Below are positions 55,521 through 62,564 of a stretch of DNA of 64,000 nucleotides, one piece after another. The notes under the pieces were generated by a model. The model was not told the DNA's origin, made no database searches, and saw only the letters and a program-made list of their open reading frames with translations. Position 1 is the first letter of the stretch. Each line of letters opens with the position of its first letter. The position numbers and the translations under genes are program-made. Source of the DNA: Burkholderiaceae bacterium (GTDB lineage Bacteria; Pseudomonadota; Gammaproteobacteria; Burkholderiales; Burkholderiaceae_B); the NCBI GenBank assembly GCA_017983955.1, contig JAGOAJ010000006.1, positions 1 through 64,000 on the forward strand, given 5' to 3'.

Positions 55521-56447
55521 TTAGGCTGACTGAGAGACTGCAGGTATTGCGTCTTCTGAAACTTGGAGGCCCTGGCTGAAAAACATGATCTCAGAGCCTA
55601 CGTATCTTTTTTGTGCTGTGTAATTTAAGCCATAGGTCAAAGAGCGGGACATCTTATACATTTGTTGAATTTCATTAGCATTGTCATATGAGACTACCCA
55701 TGACCGTTCAAACTCGTCGCTCTGAAGAAGTGTTGCTATTTCCTCGTGATCGTCGTGCTCATAAAAGTTGCGATATAAACCTTTCCCTTTCACATAGTAC
55801 GGAGGATCAAGATAAATTAGCGAGTTTTCTGGCAATATCTCGTGGCACCTAGAAAGCAAAACGAATGCGTCTTCGTTGTGTACTGAAATTGAATCTGCAT
55901 ACGTTGCGATCTTTTCAATTCGCTTGGACAGTACGTCCTTTTTGAAGCGCGCGTCTAACTTATAGACTCCAGATTGCTCCAGGCCACCGATGACACCCGC
56001 CTTGAGAATCCCAGAACGGTTGGTGCGATTCATGAACAGGGTCGCGAAACCACGCTCAATTTGATCAGTCTGCACATTTCCGCGAAGGACATCACGCCAG
56101 TAGTACCATTGCTCCATGCCAACAGGTGTATCTTTTAATAGTTTGAGTATTTGCTCGGGGTGCTGAGTAACAGCGATCCAGAAATCGTAGAGAGCAGGAT
56201 CCAAATCATTGATGTGTACATGGCTCGCGTGCCCGCTAAATAAGAGGTCGAAAGCAACTGCAGCTCCACCTGCGTACGGCTCAAGATAATGACCGCCTGC
56301 AAGGCTATTGAGATCCATTGTCTTGGCAATGAATGGTGCAAACTTGGCTTTGCCGCCAGGATATCGTAGTGGGGTATGGAAAGGATCGCTGCTCATAAGT
56401 TGATTGTAGTTGATGGTTCTGTCGTTGGGTGATTTGACTAGCTCCAT
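55521..56447 (-). CDS. D12-class DNA adenine N6-methyltransferase
   Basis: This 308-residue Dam-like enzyme has the SAM-binding start LRYPGGKAKFAPFI and LEPYAGGAAVAFDLL (FxGxG-type) and the catalytic DPPY (D214-Y217). Insertions between include the target-recognition part (MNRTNRSGILKAGVIGG). It should methylate adenine in a short site, GATC or other; specificity cannot be read. Its ATG lies inside the last codons of the upstream ATPase gene (10-base overlap), so the two are coupled. It may protect DNA from the ATPase-TOPRIM protein or act as an orphan phage methylase. Confidence 0.87.
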   Translation of the reverse strand: MELVKSPNDRTINYNQLMSSDPFHTPLRYPGGKAKFAPFIAKTMDLNSLAGGHYLEPYAGGAAVAFDLLFSGHASHVHINDLDPALYDFWIAVTQHPEQILKLLKDTPVGMEQWYYWRDVLRGNVQTDQIERGFATLFMNRTNRSGILKAGVIGGLEQSGVYKLDARFKKDVLSKRIEKIATYADSISVHNEDAFVLLSRCHEILPENSLIYLDPPYYVKGKGLYRNFYEHDDHEEIATLLQSDEFERSWVVSYDNANEIQQMYKMSRSLTYGLNYTAQKRYVGSEIMFFSQGLQVSEDAIPAVSQSA

Positions 56448-58147
56448 GCCTGTTCAGCTTTAACGCGATCAATGCCATAACTGCTTGTGAGTATTCTGAT
56501 GTGCGCTTCCTTTAGCGACTTCGTAAAACTAGTTTTTATCTCAGGGTTATCGCTAATGAGCTTGAGCCATGGATTTTCATCTCGCCTTCTGCTTTTAACC
56601 ATTATCAGAATGTCATTTTCTTTATAGAAATTCTTGAAAAAATCTCTGGTCTTTTTTGTAGAGTTTGTTGATTGTTCTTTCTTGTAAATTAATATTTCTT
56701 CAACGTTTATTTTTTCAGAGCTTATTTGTAGATGTGATCTCAAGTCTTGGCTGATTTTATTGAATATTGCTTTTGTAAATCCTTTTTCATTTGTCCAGTA
56801 AATATCGTCGGCCGGTAAGTTGTAGAGATACTCAAATATGAGCTGATCCGGGGCTAGCCGTGAAGGTAGCAAAACGATGGTTTTTAGTGACTCAGTATTC
56901 TCCACATCACCATCGAGGATAATTATGCTGTGCTTACTGAATTCAAAAACGCCATTTTTTACTAAATTTATATAATTGCCGCAACCTAGGGAAATGTCAT
57001 TTAGTATGTTGAAGTGTTTTTTTATGCGGTTTAAATTCAATAAATGATTAAAAAAATCACAACCTTCTTGATCTTCAAAGTAAATATTAATCTTTGGGAT
57101 GGAGATTTCTTTAGATATAGATGTTGTCTTTAGGTGGATATCGGAGTAAATTTTTATCCAACCCCAATCTTCTTTTATAGTTATTCCTCCAAAGCTATCA
57201 GTCAGATATACGTTCTTGTAGTAGCTTTGATGTTTACTGTTAAGATCATATACTCTCTCGATTATTGTTGGGGAGTGCGTTGTTATTATTATCTGTAAGT
57301 TCAGTTCGCCCGCTTTTTCACGCAAAATTTCAATAAGACTCAATTGCGCAGCAGGGAATAGGCCGGCATCAGCCTCGTCGATTAATAGCATCCCTCCTTT
57401 ATATTCTGTCCCTAGATCTTCTTTTAGCTTTTTAAAGGACATGATTGCCATTATAATTTGCCCAGCATTATCCTCACCAGTAGATACGGAGTCATGATCA
57501 TAATTATCTGCATGCGCTACAGTGGACTGTATGTGACCATGAGTCGATGTGGTATGGATTGATATTTTGTTAAGCAGTTTATTTGATAACGCTAAAAATT
57601 CCTGTTTGTTTTTATCAATATATTTATAATCAATTGTTTCGTAATTACCACGCAGTGCGATAGGCATCAGGCGGTTTAAGCTCAAGTAAATTACCGGATG
57701 GGTGAACGACCTACTTGTTTGTTTATTTTCGATTGTTGTGTTCCCCCTAACCTGAGGTCGTGGGGTGGTTTTTTTGCTGTTACCTGTTCTGGTCATTAAC
57801 TCCAAGTTAGCTTGAGTCTCTTTTTCAGAGTATCCATCGTATAAGAAAAAATCTACATCCATTGATTTTGGAGGATCAAATTTATCAGATAGCCTAAAGT
57901 GTTCTTCAGGTAAAGATTCAAATTTTTTACCGGTTATTGTTAGGTTTGGTATTGATTGCTCTGTAATATAGTTTTTTCTAAAGGTGAAAACTTGAGCAGC
58001 TATCCCTAATATGGATGATTTAGATGTTCCGTTTTTTCCACTAATTATTGTTAAACGATCTCCTATGTTTATATGCAAGTTTTCTAAGGCGCGAAATTTT
58101 TTAATATGAAGTTTTTTTAGTTTTGTAATTTTTATTTTTGATGACAT
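56438..58147 (-). CDS. ATPase with C-terminal TOPRIM-like domain (OLD/PARIS-like)
   Basis: This 569-residue protein joins an ABC-type ATPase to a TOPRIM-like nuclease part. Walker A is GKNGTSKS (37-44), where Ser replaces the usual Gly before Lys; Walker B is MLLIDEADAGLF (D257, E258), with the H-loop THSPTIIE after it. The C-terminal part has IYFEDQEGCDFF (E358) and IIILDGDVEN (D412, D414), the acidic triad expected of TOPRIM/DUF4435 domains. The gene is strikingly AT-rich (57001-57060 has 13 G/C in 60), unlike the phage genes around it. GAAGGAAA precedes ATG. It is coupled to an adenine methyltransferase. A defence role is inferred from OLD and PARIS relatives. Confidence 0.75.
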   Translation of the reverse strand: MSSKIKITKLKKLHIKKFRALENLHINIGDRLTIISGKNGTSKSSILGIAAQVFTFRKNYITEQSIPNLTITGKKFESLPEEHFRLSDKFDPPKSMDVDFFLYDGYSEKETQANLELMTRTGNSKKTTPRPQVRGNTTIENKQTSRSFTHPVIYLSLNRLMPIALRGNYETIDYKYIDKNKQEFLALSNKLLNKISIHTTSTHGHIQSTVAHADNYDHDSVSTGEDNAGQIIMAIMSFKKLKEDLGTEYKGGMLLIDEADAGLFPAAQLSLIEILREKAGELNLQIIITTHSPTIIERVYDLNSKHQSYYKNVYLTDSFGGITIKEDWGWIKIYSDIHLKTTSISKEISIPKINIYFEDQEGCDFFNHLLNLNRIKKHFNILNDISLGCGNYINLVKNGVFEFSKHSIIILDGDVENTESLKTIVLLPSRLAPDQLIFEYLYNLPADDIYWTNEKGFTKAIFNKISQDLRSHLQISSEKINVEEILIYKKEQSTNSTKKTRDFFKNFYKENDILIMVKSRRRDENPWLKLISDNPEIKTSFTKSLKEAHIRILTSSYGIDRVKAEQAWS

Positions 58148-58327
58148 TGTTAGATTTCCTTCTATAGAAATAATTTGTGCCGATTTTTATTTTGCAAGTT
58201 TCAATACATTGGAGTATTAGTTTTCATTCAGTGGGTGATGTATGTCCTGGCTTTTGACCGACATACACCTAGTAAACACTGTTATACGATGCGGCGTTTT
58301 CATCTTGGTTTGATAGAGTTCAAAGCG

Positions 58328-58531
58328 TTATGGCAAGTCTCTACCACCGAATGGTGGTTTACAACGCCCCAGTCGTCTAATAGTCATCCACCACCCCCGC
58401 CAGAACCCATACTTTTCTACCGCCAACAGGCAGTATTCTGAACAGCTGGGTTCGAATCGGCAGGAATCGCGTACGCGCTGTGGAGCCAGGCGTCGATAGA
58501 TACCCACCACCAGGCGTGTCAGGCTAGGCAT
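58328..58531 (-). CDS. yidD: YidD-like membrane insertion factor (orphan, in prophage)
   Basis: This 67-residue protein has the YidD signature: three Cys in DSCRFEPSCSEYCLLAVEKYG, then FWRGWWMTIRRLGRCKPPFGGRDL. YidD helps YidC insert membrane proteins and is normally encoded between rnpA and yidC in the oriC region. Here it sits in a prophage beside a DUF4177 gene (eight-base overlap) and upstream of the ATPase-TOPRIM gene. It may help insert a prophage membrane protein or modify the host pathway. Confidence 0.85.
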   Translation of the reverse strand: MPSLTRLVVGIYRRLAPQRVRDSCRFEPSCSEYCLLAVEKYGFWRGWWMTIRRLGRCKPPFGGRDLP

Positions 58532-58775
58532 TCACTTCGCGTCGGAACGAGATGACGTGATAGGTGCTAAATCCGGTTTTTTGGCCGAGCAAACCAGAGA
58601 AGCACCCAGGCTTTACATCCACACCGATTTGGTCGATACGATGAAACTCCCAACCGTCTTCAGCGTGAGCATTAACAACGTTCTGCAGATAATGTGCAGC
58701 CTCGCTGCCCTTGTGTTTTTTGGCCTCAACTTCAATGTTGGGCGGTACCTGGACCATCTTGTAGGTGTACTTCAT
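58524..58775 (-). CDS. DUF4177-like protein
   Basis: This 83-residue protein starts MKYTYKMVQVPPNIEVEAKK and continues NAHAEDGWEFHRIDQIGV with a C-terminal TYHVISFRRE strand, the DUF4177 pattern (a small alpha/beta fold of unknown role). ATG 58775 has GAGGAG about nine bases upstream; in-frame codons further upstream add an unlikely basic leader. The 3' end overlaps yidD by eight bases, so they are coupled. Confidence 0.75.
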   Translation of the reverse strand: MKYTYKMVQVPPNIEVEAKKHKGSEAAHYLQNVVNAHAEDGWEFHRIDQIGVDVKPGCFSGLLGQKTGFSTYHVISFRREVNA

Positions 58776-58950
58776 ATCCTGCTTCTCCTCGTTTTCCCTA
58801 ATGTTTTTAAATATTTTTATAAGTTTTGTTACTTGGCTAGCAAATTTTTTTGCCACCAAGCGCATGGGTAAGCCCGTCCAGGCGCTTCACACCAACCTGA
58901 TTTCTGACCAGGCTTTGTTCTTAAGGCTGTACGACTAAAGCCAGCCTTGA

Positions 58951-59352
58951 CTACGCAACATCCCGTGCACGGGTTGCGGATTTTTTTGCTTGTTTGGACT
59001 CAATGGTGGCAAGTGCCACCAAAAAAAAATCTTCCACCTCTTTCCTAGCGGTTGCGCTTAAAGCGTAATAGCGACGTTTCGAGTCAGCACCAAAAGGCCA
59101 ATCATCTATTGCTGGTTGCGCGTCTGTAAGGCGGCTGTTTTGTTGTGACTCTGCGCCACTGCCGGTTTCTAGTAGCTCAAGTGACGTGTTGAGCGCTTCT
59201 GCTATTTTCCTGCCGTGGCGAGTACTACCGCCGGCTTCTATTTTCTTTATTGATACCTGCGAAACGCCTACAAGCTCACCTAATTGTGCTTGGGTGAGCT
59301 TCAGTTCTATGCGTCGGGCTTTGACACGTTGTCCGAATAGATGGGGTTCCAT
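58951..59352 (-). CDS. CI-like phage repressor (XRE family)
   Basis: This 133-residue protein has an N-terminal HTH (KLTQAQLGELVGVSQVSIKKIEAG) and a C-terminal half without the LexA-type peptidase residues I would expect of lambda CI. It is therefore a short, possibly non-cleavable repressor. It diverges from a Cro/YdaS-like gene across two palindromes of the AATAAC-N4-GTTATT family, which also cover the left early promoter. It leads a leftward series: DUF4177, yidD, ATPase-TOPRIM, methyltransferase. Confidence 0.85.
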   Translation of the reverse strand: MEPHLFGQRVKARRIELKLTQAQLGELVGVSQVSIKKIEAGGSTRHGRKIAEALNTSLELLETGSGAESQQNSRLTDAQPAIDDWPFGADSKRRYYALSATARKEVEDFFLVALATIESKQAKKSATRARDVA

Positions 59353-59362
59353 TGACGCATCC

Positions 59363-59378
59363 TATAACCGTAGTTGTT
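59363..59378. promoter_or_regulatory. Phage operator near the repressor gene
   Basis: TATAAC-CGTA-GTTGTT is a degenerate copy of the AATAAC-N4-GTTATT palindrome, lying where the repressor promoter -10 should be (a TTGACC -35 lies to its right). Confidence 0.65.
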
Positions 59379-59409
59379 TTAGGTCAAAGAACCTAGGGTC
59401 TTGATTAAA

Positions 59410-59425
59410 TATAACCATAGTTATA
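59410..59425. promoter_or_regulatory. Phage operator over the cro-like promoter
   Basis: TATAAC-CATA-GTTATA is a perfect palindrome of the same family. It overlaps TATAAT (59422-59427), the probable -10 of the rightward promoter; TTGATT (59401-59406) is a possible -35 with a short 15-base spacer. The cro-like ATG lies only seven bases after the -10, so its mRNA may be leaderless. Confidence 0.75.
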
Positions 59426-59434
59426 ATATGGGGC

Positions 59435-59683
59435 ATGAAATCACAAAACTCATCCTATCCAGCCCTGCAGAGAGCGATCTCCATTGCGGGTTCGCAAGCG
59501 GCCCTGGGTCGTTTGCTGGGGAAATCCCAGCCTTTGATTCACAAGTGGTTGGGCAGCCCAAACCCGCTTCGCCCAGAGCACTGCCTGAGTATTGAGCGTG
59601 CAGTTGGCGTGACCAGGCAAGACCTTCGCCCCGACGACTGGCGACAGATATGGCCGGAGCTGGAGGGGGGTGGGCATGCGTGA
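59435..59683 (+). CDS. Cro/YdaS-like regulator
   Basis: This 82-residue protein has the YdaS-type HTH: LQRAISIAGSQAALGRLLGKSQPLIHKWL, then the conserved PLRPEHCLSIERAVGVTRQDLRPD(W) segment split over residues 44-68. It is the first rightward gene opposite the repressor and should act as Cro in the lytic decision. The ribosome site is poor and the -10 is very near the ATG. The next rightward start overlaps its stop. Confidence 0.85.
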   Translation: MKSQNSSYPALQRAISIAGSQAALGRLLGKSQPLIHKWLGSPNPLRPEHCLSIERAVGVTRQDLRPDDWRQIWPELEGGGHA

Positions 59684-59996
59684 CAAGTACGAATCACTTA
59701 GTTTGATGTCTCAACACCTTTCCACAAAAAATCCCAATTCCTTAACGCGTATCCGCATATTTATTGGAGAGCGCTTGGCTTGGTGGGGCCTTCGCCTTGC
59801 CTTTCCAGAAGCTTTCGAAGCTGCGGCAAAGCCTCCAATAGTGCTTTGCCAGTGGCCGGTGTCAGCAAAAGTTGCTGGGTCATTTGAATCGAATGTACGC
59901 GAGACTTATAGCTGGCCAACGCTTTCACCGACAAGAGTCCTGTCTTCTCGTCGAACTCAAATTCGAGAGGGGCGTCGATCATGTGTGAAACAGTAG
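59676..59996 (+). CDS. Possible phage protein after cro (106 residues)
   Basis: ATG 59676 overlaps the Cro-like stop and has a purine-rich GGAGGGGGG upstream, as expected for a coupled second gene. The first 50 residues (MRDKYESLSLMSQHLSTKNP, IRIFIGERLAWWGLRLAF) look protein-like; the rest is less convincing and is read opposite to a well-formed leftward frame (59761-60003). Only one of the two may be real over the shared part. Confidence 0.4.
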   Translation: MRDKYESLSLMSQHLSTKNPNSLTRIRIFIGERLAWWGLRLAFPEAFEAAAKPPIVLCQWPVSAKVAGSFESNVRETYSWPTLSPTRVLSSRRTQIREGRRSCVKQ

Positions 59997-60003
59997 TGCT
60001 CAT
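59761..60003 (-). CDS. Possible small phage protein (80 residues, leftward)
   Basis: A leftward frame from ATG 60003 has AAAGGA six bases upstream. The product (APLEFEFDEKTGLLSVKALA, MTQQLLLTPATGKALLEALPQL) has a natural amphipathic composition with a basic C terminus. It is unrecognised. It lies antisense to the 59676-59996 frame in the rightward operon. Good ribosome site favours it. Confidence 0.5.
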   Translation of the reverse strand: MSTTVSHMIDAPLEFEFDEKTGLLSVKALASYKSRVHSIQMTQQLLLTPATGKALLEALPQLRKLLERQGEGPTKPSALQ

Positions 60004-60148
60004 GGCTAATCCTTTATCGGAAGTTTCAATGGGTCAGAGCTTTGATTCTAACGGTAGGGGATTAGCCACCCAACACACGCGCCCAGGTAACCCCTGGAGT
60101 CCTGATCCTGACGACGACCGTATACCGGTAGGGCCAGAGGACACCATA

Positions 60149-60310
60149 TCAATGCACCGTCACGGCGCCTGCGTTGTCAGGCCTCGACTCTTGATCCAAC
60201 CGCAATTGGACATAGATCCGCTCAACGTCCTTGACGGTCGGCTTATCGAACTCTTTGCAAGCAAGGTCAACGGCTTTCATAAACGTCTCTTCGCGAATTT
60301 TTTCATTCAT
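60149..60310 (-). CDS. Small phage protein (53 residues, leftward)
   Basis: From ATG 60310, with GGAG six bases upstream, the product reads MNEKIREETFMKAVDLACKE then FDKPTVKDVERIYVQLRLDQ and a short tail. Helical, unrecognised. Longer in-frame starts reach 60439, where the ATG would share CATG with the rightward gene at 60438. It lies 145 bases upstream of the 80-residue leftward frame; 60004-60148 and 60311-60437 show nothing else I can support. Confidence 0.5.
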   Translation of the reverse strand: MNEKIREETFMKAVDLACKEFDKPTVKDVERIYVQLRLDQESRPDNAGAVTVH

Positions 60311-60437
60311 CAACGGCTCCGGTTGGTTATAGGACGTTTGATTATCGCCAGTCATACCGTCCTGGTCATGCCATCCATGAGCTATTTGTCCACCCTTTTT
60401 CATTACCTCCAGTATGGCCAGGTGAGGAGTAGTCGTC

Positions 60438-61016
60438 ATGCGTAACGTATCGCAAACCTTAATAGGCATCCTGCGCGAAGAGATCAGCACATATCGCCGT
60501 CTGAATCGCCTGTCGCGTGAAACCATTACGCAGAACATTGTTGAGGCCCACGAACGACTTGGGATTGATGCTGTCAGCGGGATCCGTTTTGAGCCTAAAA
60601 CCACCGACGCCGTTGAGCGCCAAAAGGTCAACGCTGACCGCGTGTTTCGCTGGCTGGACGATGAAACCAAGGACAGCACGCTGCTGCCGGCTAACTTTCT
60701 ACCGAGTGTCTTGGCTGGGATCCCGGAGGATGTGCAGCGTCGCTGCCTGGACCGCATCCTGATGCCGCTGGGCTTTGCCGTGCGTGCGTTGGCCGACGAC
60801 GGTGATGCGGTCGTGTTCTCGGCCGCCGTGGCCACCCACCTGATGAAAGAGCAGGGCGAGGCCGCTATCGCCGTGGTGGGCCTGGCGGATGGCTACAACA
60901 AGGACGAACTGCTTAATGCGCGCCGTGAGGTTGCCGAGGCCGTAGACGCTGGCAAGAAGACCTTGCAGTTGATTGAAACGCAGTTGGCGGTAGCAGAGAG
61001 CAGGATTGCGACATGA
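60438..61016 (+). CDS. Phage regulatory protein (YdaT/YmfL-like, uncertain)
   Basis: This 192-residue protein begins MRNVSQTLIGILREEISTYR. It contains LSRETITQNIVEAHERLGID, VNADRVFRWLDDETKDSTLL and PANFLPSVLAGIPEDVQRRC. The last third is helical and Ala/Glu-rich. Similar proteins sit after cro in lambdoid prophages and are linked to replication control or toxicity (YdaT, YmfL). I recognise the style of family from memory but cannot verify it. It may bind DNA through the N-terminal helices. Confidence 0.6.
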   Translation: MRNVSQTLIGILREEISTYRRLNRLSRETITQNIVEAHERLGIDAVSGIRFEPKTTDAVERQKVNADRVFRWLDDETKDSTLLPANFLPSVLAGIPEDVQRRCLDRILMPLGFAVRALADDGDAVVFSAAVATHLMKEQGEAAIAVVGLADGYNKDELLNARREVAEAVDAGKKTLQLIETQLAVAESRIAT

Positions 61017-61039
61017 GATTAGGCCCAGCTTCAGGACAC

Positions 61040-61675
61040 TCAAGGCTCGTACTTAGCTTTCAGTTTTTTATACCGCTCAGAGACATCAAGCGAACCGCTA
61101 ATGGTGTTCGATATCATGGATTGAAAATCTTCACCACTAAGCTTCAAAGCCAGCTGAAGGTCGCTCTGCATTTGGTTGATCAGTTTACGACTTTCACGCA
61201 GGCCGACCTCAATCAACTTAACATCTTCATCAGTGTTTGGTTCTTGAGCCGTCATCCGCAAAGCTTCGTGGAGCGTGCTCAAGGATCCAATCGTTCGAGA
61301 TACCGCAGCAGCCCTGTCCGGTCCCAAGGCGCCAAGCTCAATAATGAACTGCGATGTTCCCACCATCGCTGGCCTAGTGCCATATACACGCGCCAGCTCA
61401 AAATTAAGGGTGGTTTCGTGGGATCTAAGGCTGGCCATATAGAGCGGGCTCGTATGAATTTGCTTCACTACCTGGAGCTGCTTTATCAGAGCATGCGCTT
61501 CCACTTCAAGAAATGCTGTGAGAATTGCGGCATCAGTCTCGCGGCGCTGACTTCGCCAAACACTCTCGCGCAGCCCAAGCCAAACAGCTGCGCTCGCTGC
61601 AGAAATAGTACCAATCGCAGCAAGCCAAGCAGCCCCTGTTTGAATAAATTGAATCCAGATACTAGTTGCGGACAT
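61040..61675 (-). CDS. Membrane-anchored accessory protein (211 residues)
   Basis: This leftward protein has an N-terminal membrane helix (TGAAWLAAIGTISAASAAVWLG) and a long helical, coiled-coil-like cytoplasmic part (ESVWRSQRRETDAAILTAFL to SLDVSERYKKLKAKYEP). AAAGG lies six bases before ATG 61675. It follows a DUF4145 gene by 51 bases in the same direction, so the two probably form one unit. The pair interrupts the rightward phage operon. No known domain; an effector or sensor that acts at the membrane is a guess. The rightward open frame across the same DNA is antisense noise. Confidence 0.65.
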   Translation of the reverse strand: MSATSIWIQFIQTGAAWLAAIGTISAASAAVWLGLRESVWRSQRRETDAAILTAFLEVEAHALIKQLQVVKQIHTSPLYMASLRSHETTLNFELARVYGTRPAMVGTSQFIIELGALGPDRAAAVSRTIGSLSTLHEALRMTAQEPNTDEDVKLIEVGLRESRKLINQMQSDLQLALKLSGEDFQSMISNTISGSLDVSERYKKLKAKYEP

Positions 61676-61726
61676 GACTTACCTTTGAGTGTGGATTGTG
61701 GAGCAGCGTATCTGAGCAATGAGAGT

Positions 61727-62374
61727 TTAGTTGCCACTTTCACGAGCGGCCCGGGCTTGTTCGACCTGTTTAGGCAGGGTGTAGAGGTAGGTCAGGATAA
61801 AACGGGTCAGCTCATGGGCTTGTGTGGCCTCATCCTCTCCAATCCCCTCAACGTCGTGCAGCGCTTCGTTGCCGACAGCCCTAAGATCGTGTGCCCAGTC
61901 TTTGAGCGATTCCGTCAGCTGACCCGATTCAGCCAACTTTTCAATACGTTTATACAGCGTCAGATCTGCGTGCTCAGGCGCCATTTCTTTAGTAGCAATC
62001 TCCAAGGCGCGGCGGTCCATGGCGGTAGCTGCTTCCCAGTGCTTTCGTTTGATCGTGTCCTCGGCTTGCATAAAGGCCCGTGCTATCGCATCTGGGCAGT
62101 GTGCGGGCACGGAGAGAGGGAGGGGTTGCGGGAAGTATTTGGTGTTTTGATAGCGCTCAGTATGAAGCCGAAGCTCTCCTTGTCGCTGGCTCGGAGGGTT
62201 CGAGCTAGAGCTTCCAAGGTGGCAAACAGCCACTACAGGGCCATGGCAGGCATTACATGTGAAGAAAATCGACCAACGATGAGTGTACTCGGGCGTTCGG
62301 GCCTCGGACATAAAGGAAAAACCGCTATTTGCTGTGCCGCAGTGCGGGCAGTCGTGTGTAAGGGAAAGCGCCAT
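61727..62374 (-). CDS. DUF4145 protein with N-terminal zinc ribbon
   Basis: This 215-residue protein has a zinc-ribbon-like start (C9-x2-C12 in HDCPHCGTANS and C40-x2-C43 in FFTCNACHGP) followed by a DUF4145 helical domain (AFMQAEDTIKRKHWEAATAM, DRRALEIATKEMAP, LKDWAHDLRAVGNEALHD with the conserved Arg/Asn/His residues). DUF4145 is common in phage-defence and restriction loci, often with nucleases; biochemical role unknown. AGGA lies six bases before ATG 62374. The start shares CATG with the rightward gene at 62373. Paired with a membrane protein gene downstream. Confidence 0.8.
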   Translation of the reverse strand: MALSLTHDCPHCGTANSGFSFMSEARTPEYTHRWSIFFTCNACHGPVVAVCHLGSSSSNPPSQRQGELRLHTERYQNTKYFPQPLPLSVPAHCPDAIARAFMQAEDTIKRKHWEAATAMDRRALEIATKEMAPEHADLTLYKRIEKLAESGQLTESLKDWAHDLRAVGNEALHDVEGIGEDEATQAHELTRFILTYLYTLPKQVEQARAARESGN

Positions 62375-62564
62375 GTCTAATCCTGAAAATATTGTTTACC
62401 AAGACAAACAGATTACCCAGATTCTGGAATATCACAAGGGGGCGGCAACATCGGCCCTGTTCGAACGGTACCGAATCTCGGGTGTAAATCAAGGCGCGTT
62501 CGTAGCAGCACTGATAGGGCGGCTGTGCGTGCTAGAGACGCGACAGAAGGAAAAGCATGATTGA
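62373..62564 (+). CDS. Small phage protein (63 residues)
   Basis: Rightward gene with AAGGGAAAG upstream of ATG 62373. The product (MSNPENIVYQDKQITQILEY, then SALFERYRISGVNQGAFVAA) is helical and could be a small DNA-binding adaptor, but no domain is recognised. Its stop overlaps the next ATG (eight-base overlap). The ATG overlaps the opposite gene's ATG in CATG. Confidence 0.65.
   Translation: MSNPENIVYQDKQITQILEYHKGAATSALFERYRISGVNQGAFVAALIGRLCVLETRQKEKHD

Noticed and set aside
59981-60445. Rightward frame of 154 codons before the regulatory gene
   Set aside because: No clear ribosome site and the second half is antisense to a leftward frame with a good one; the first 40 codons remain possible but unsupported.
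61013-62380. Long rightward open frame of 455 codons
   Set aside because: It is antisense to two well-formed leftward genes (membrane protein and DUF4145), has no domain and no ribosome site; the leftward products have recognisable motifs.
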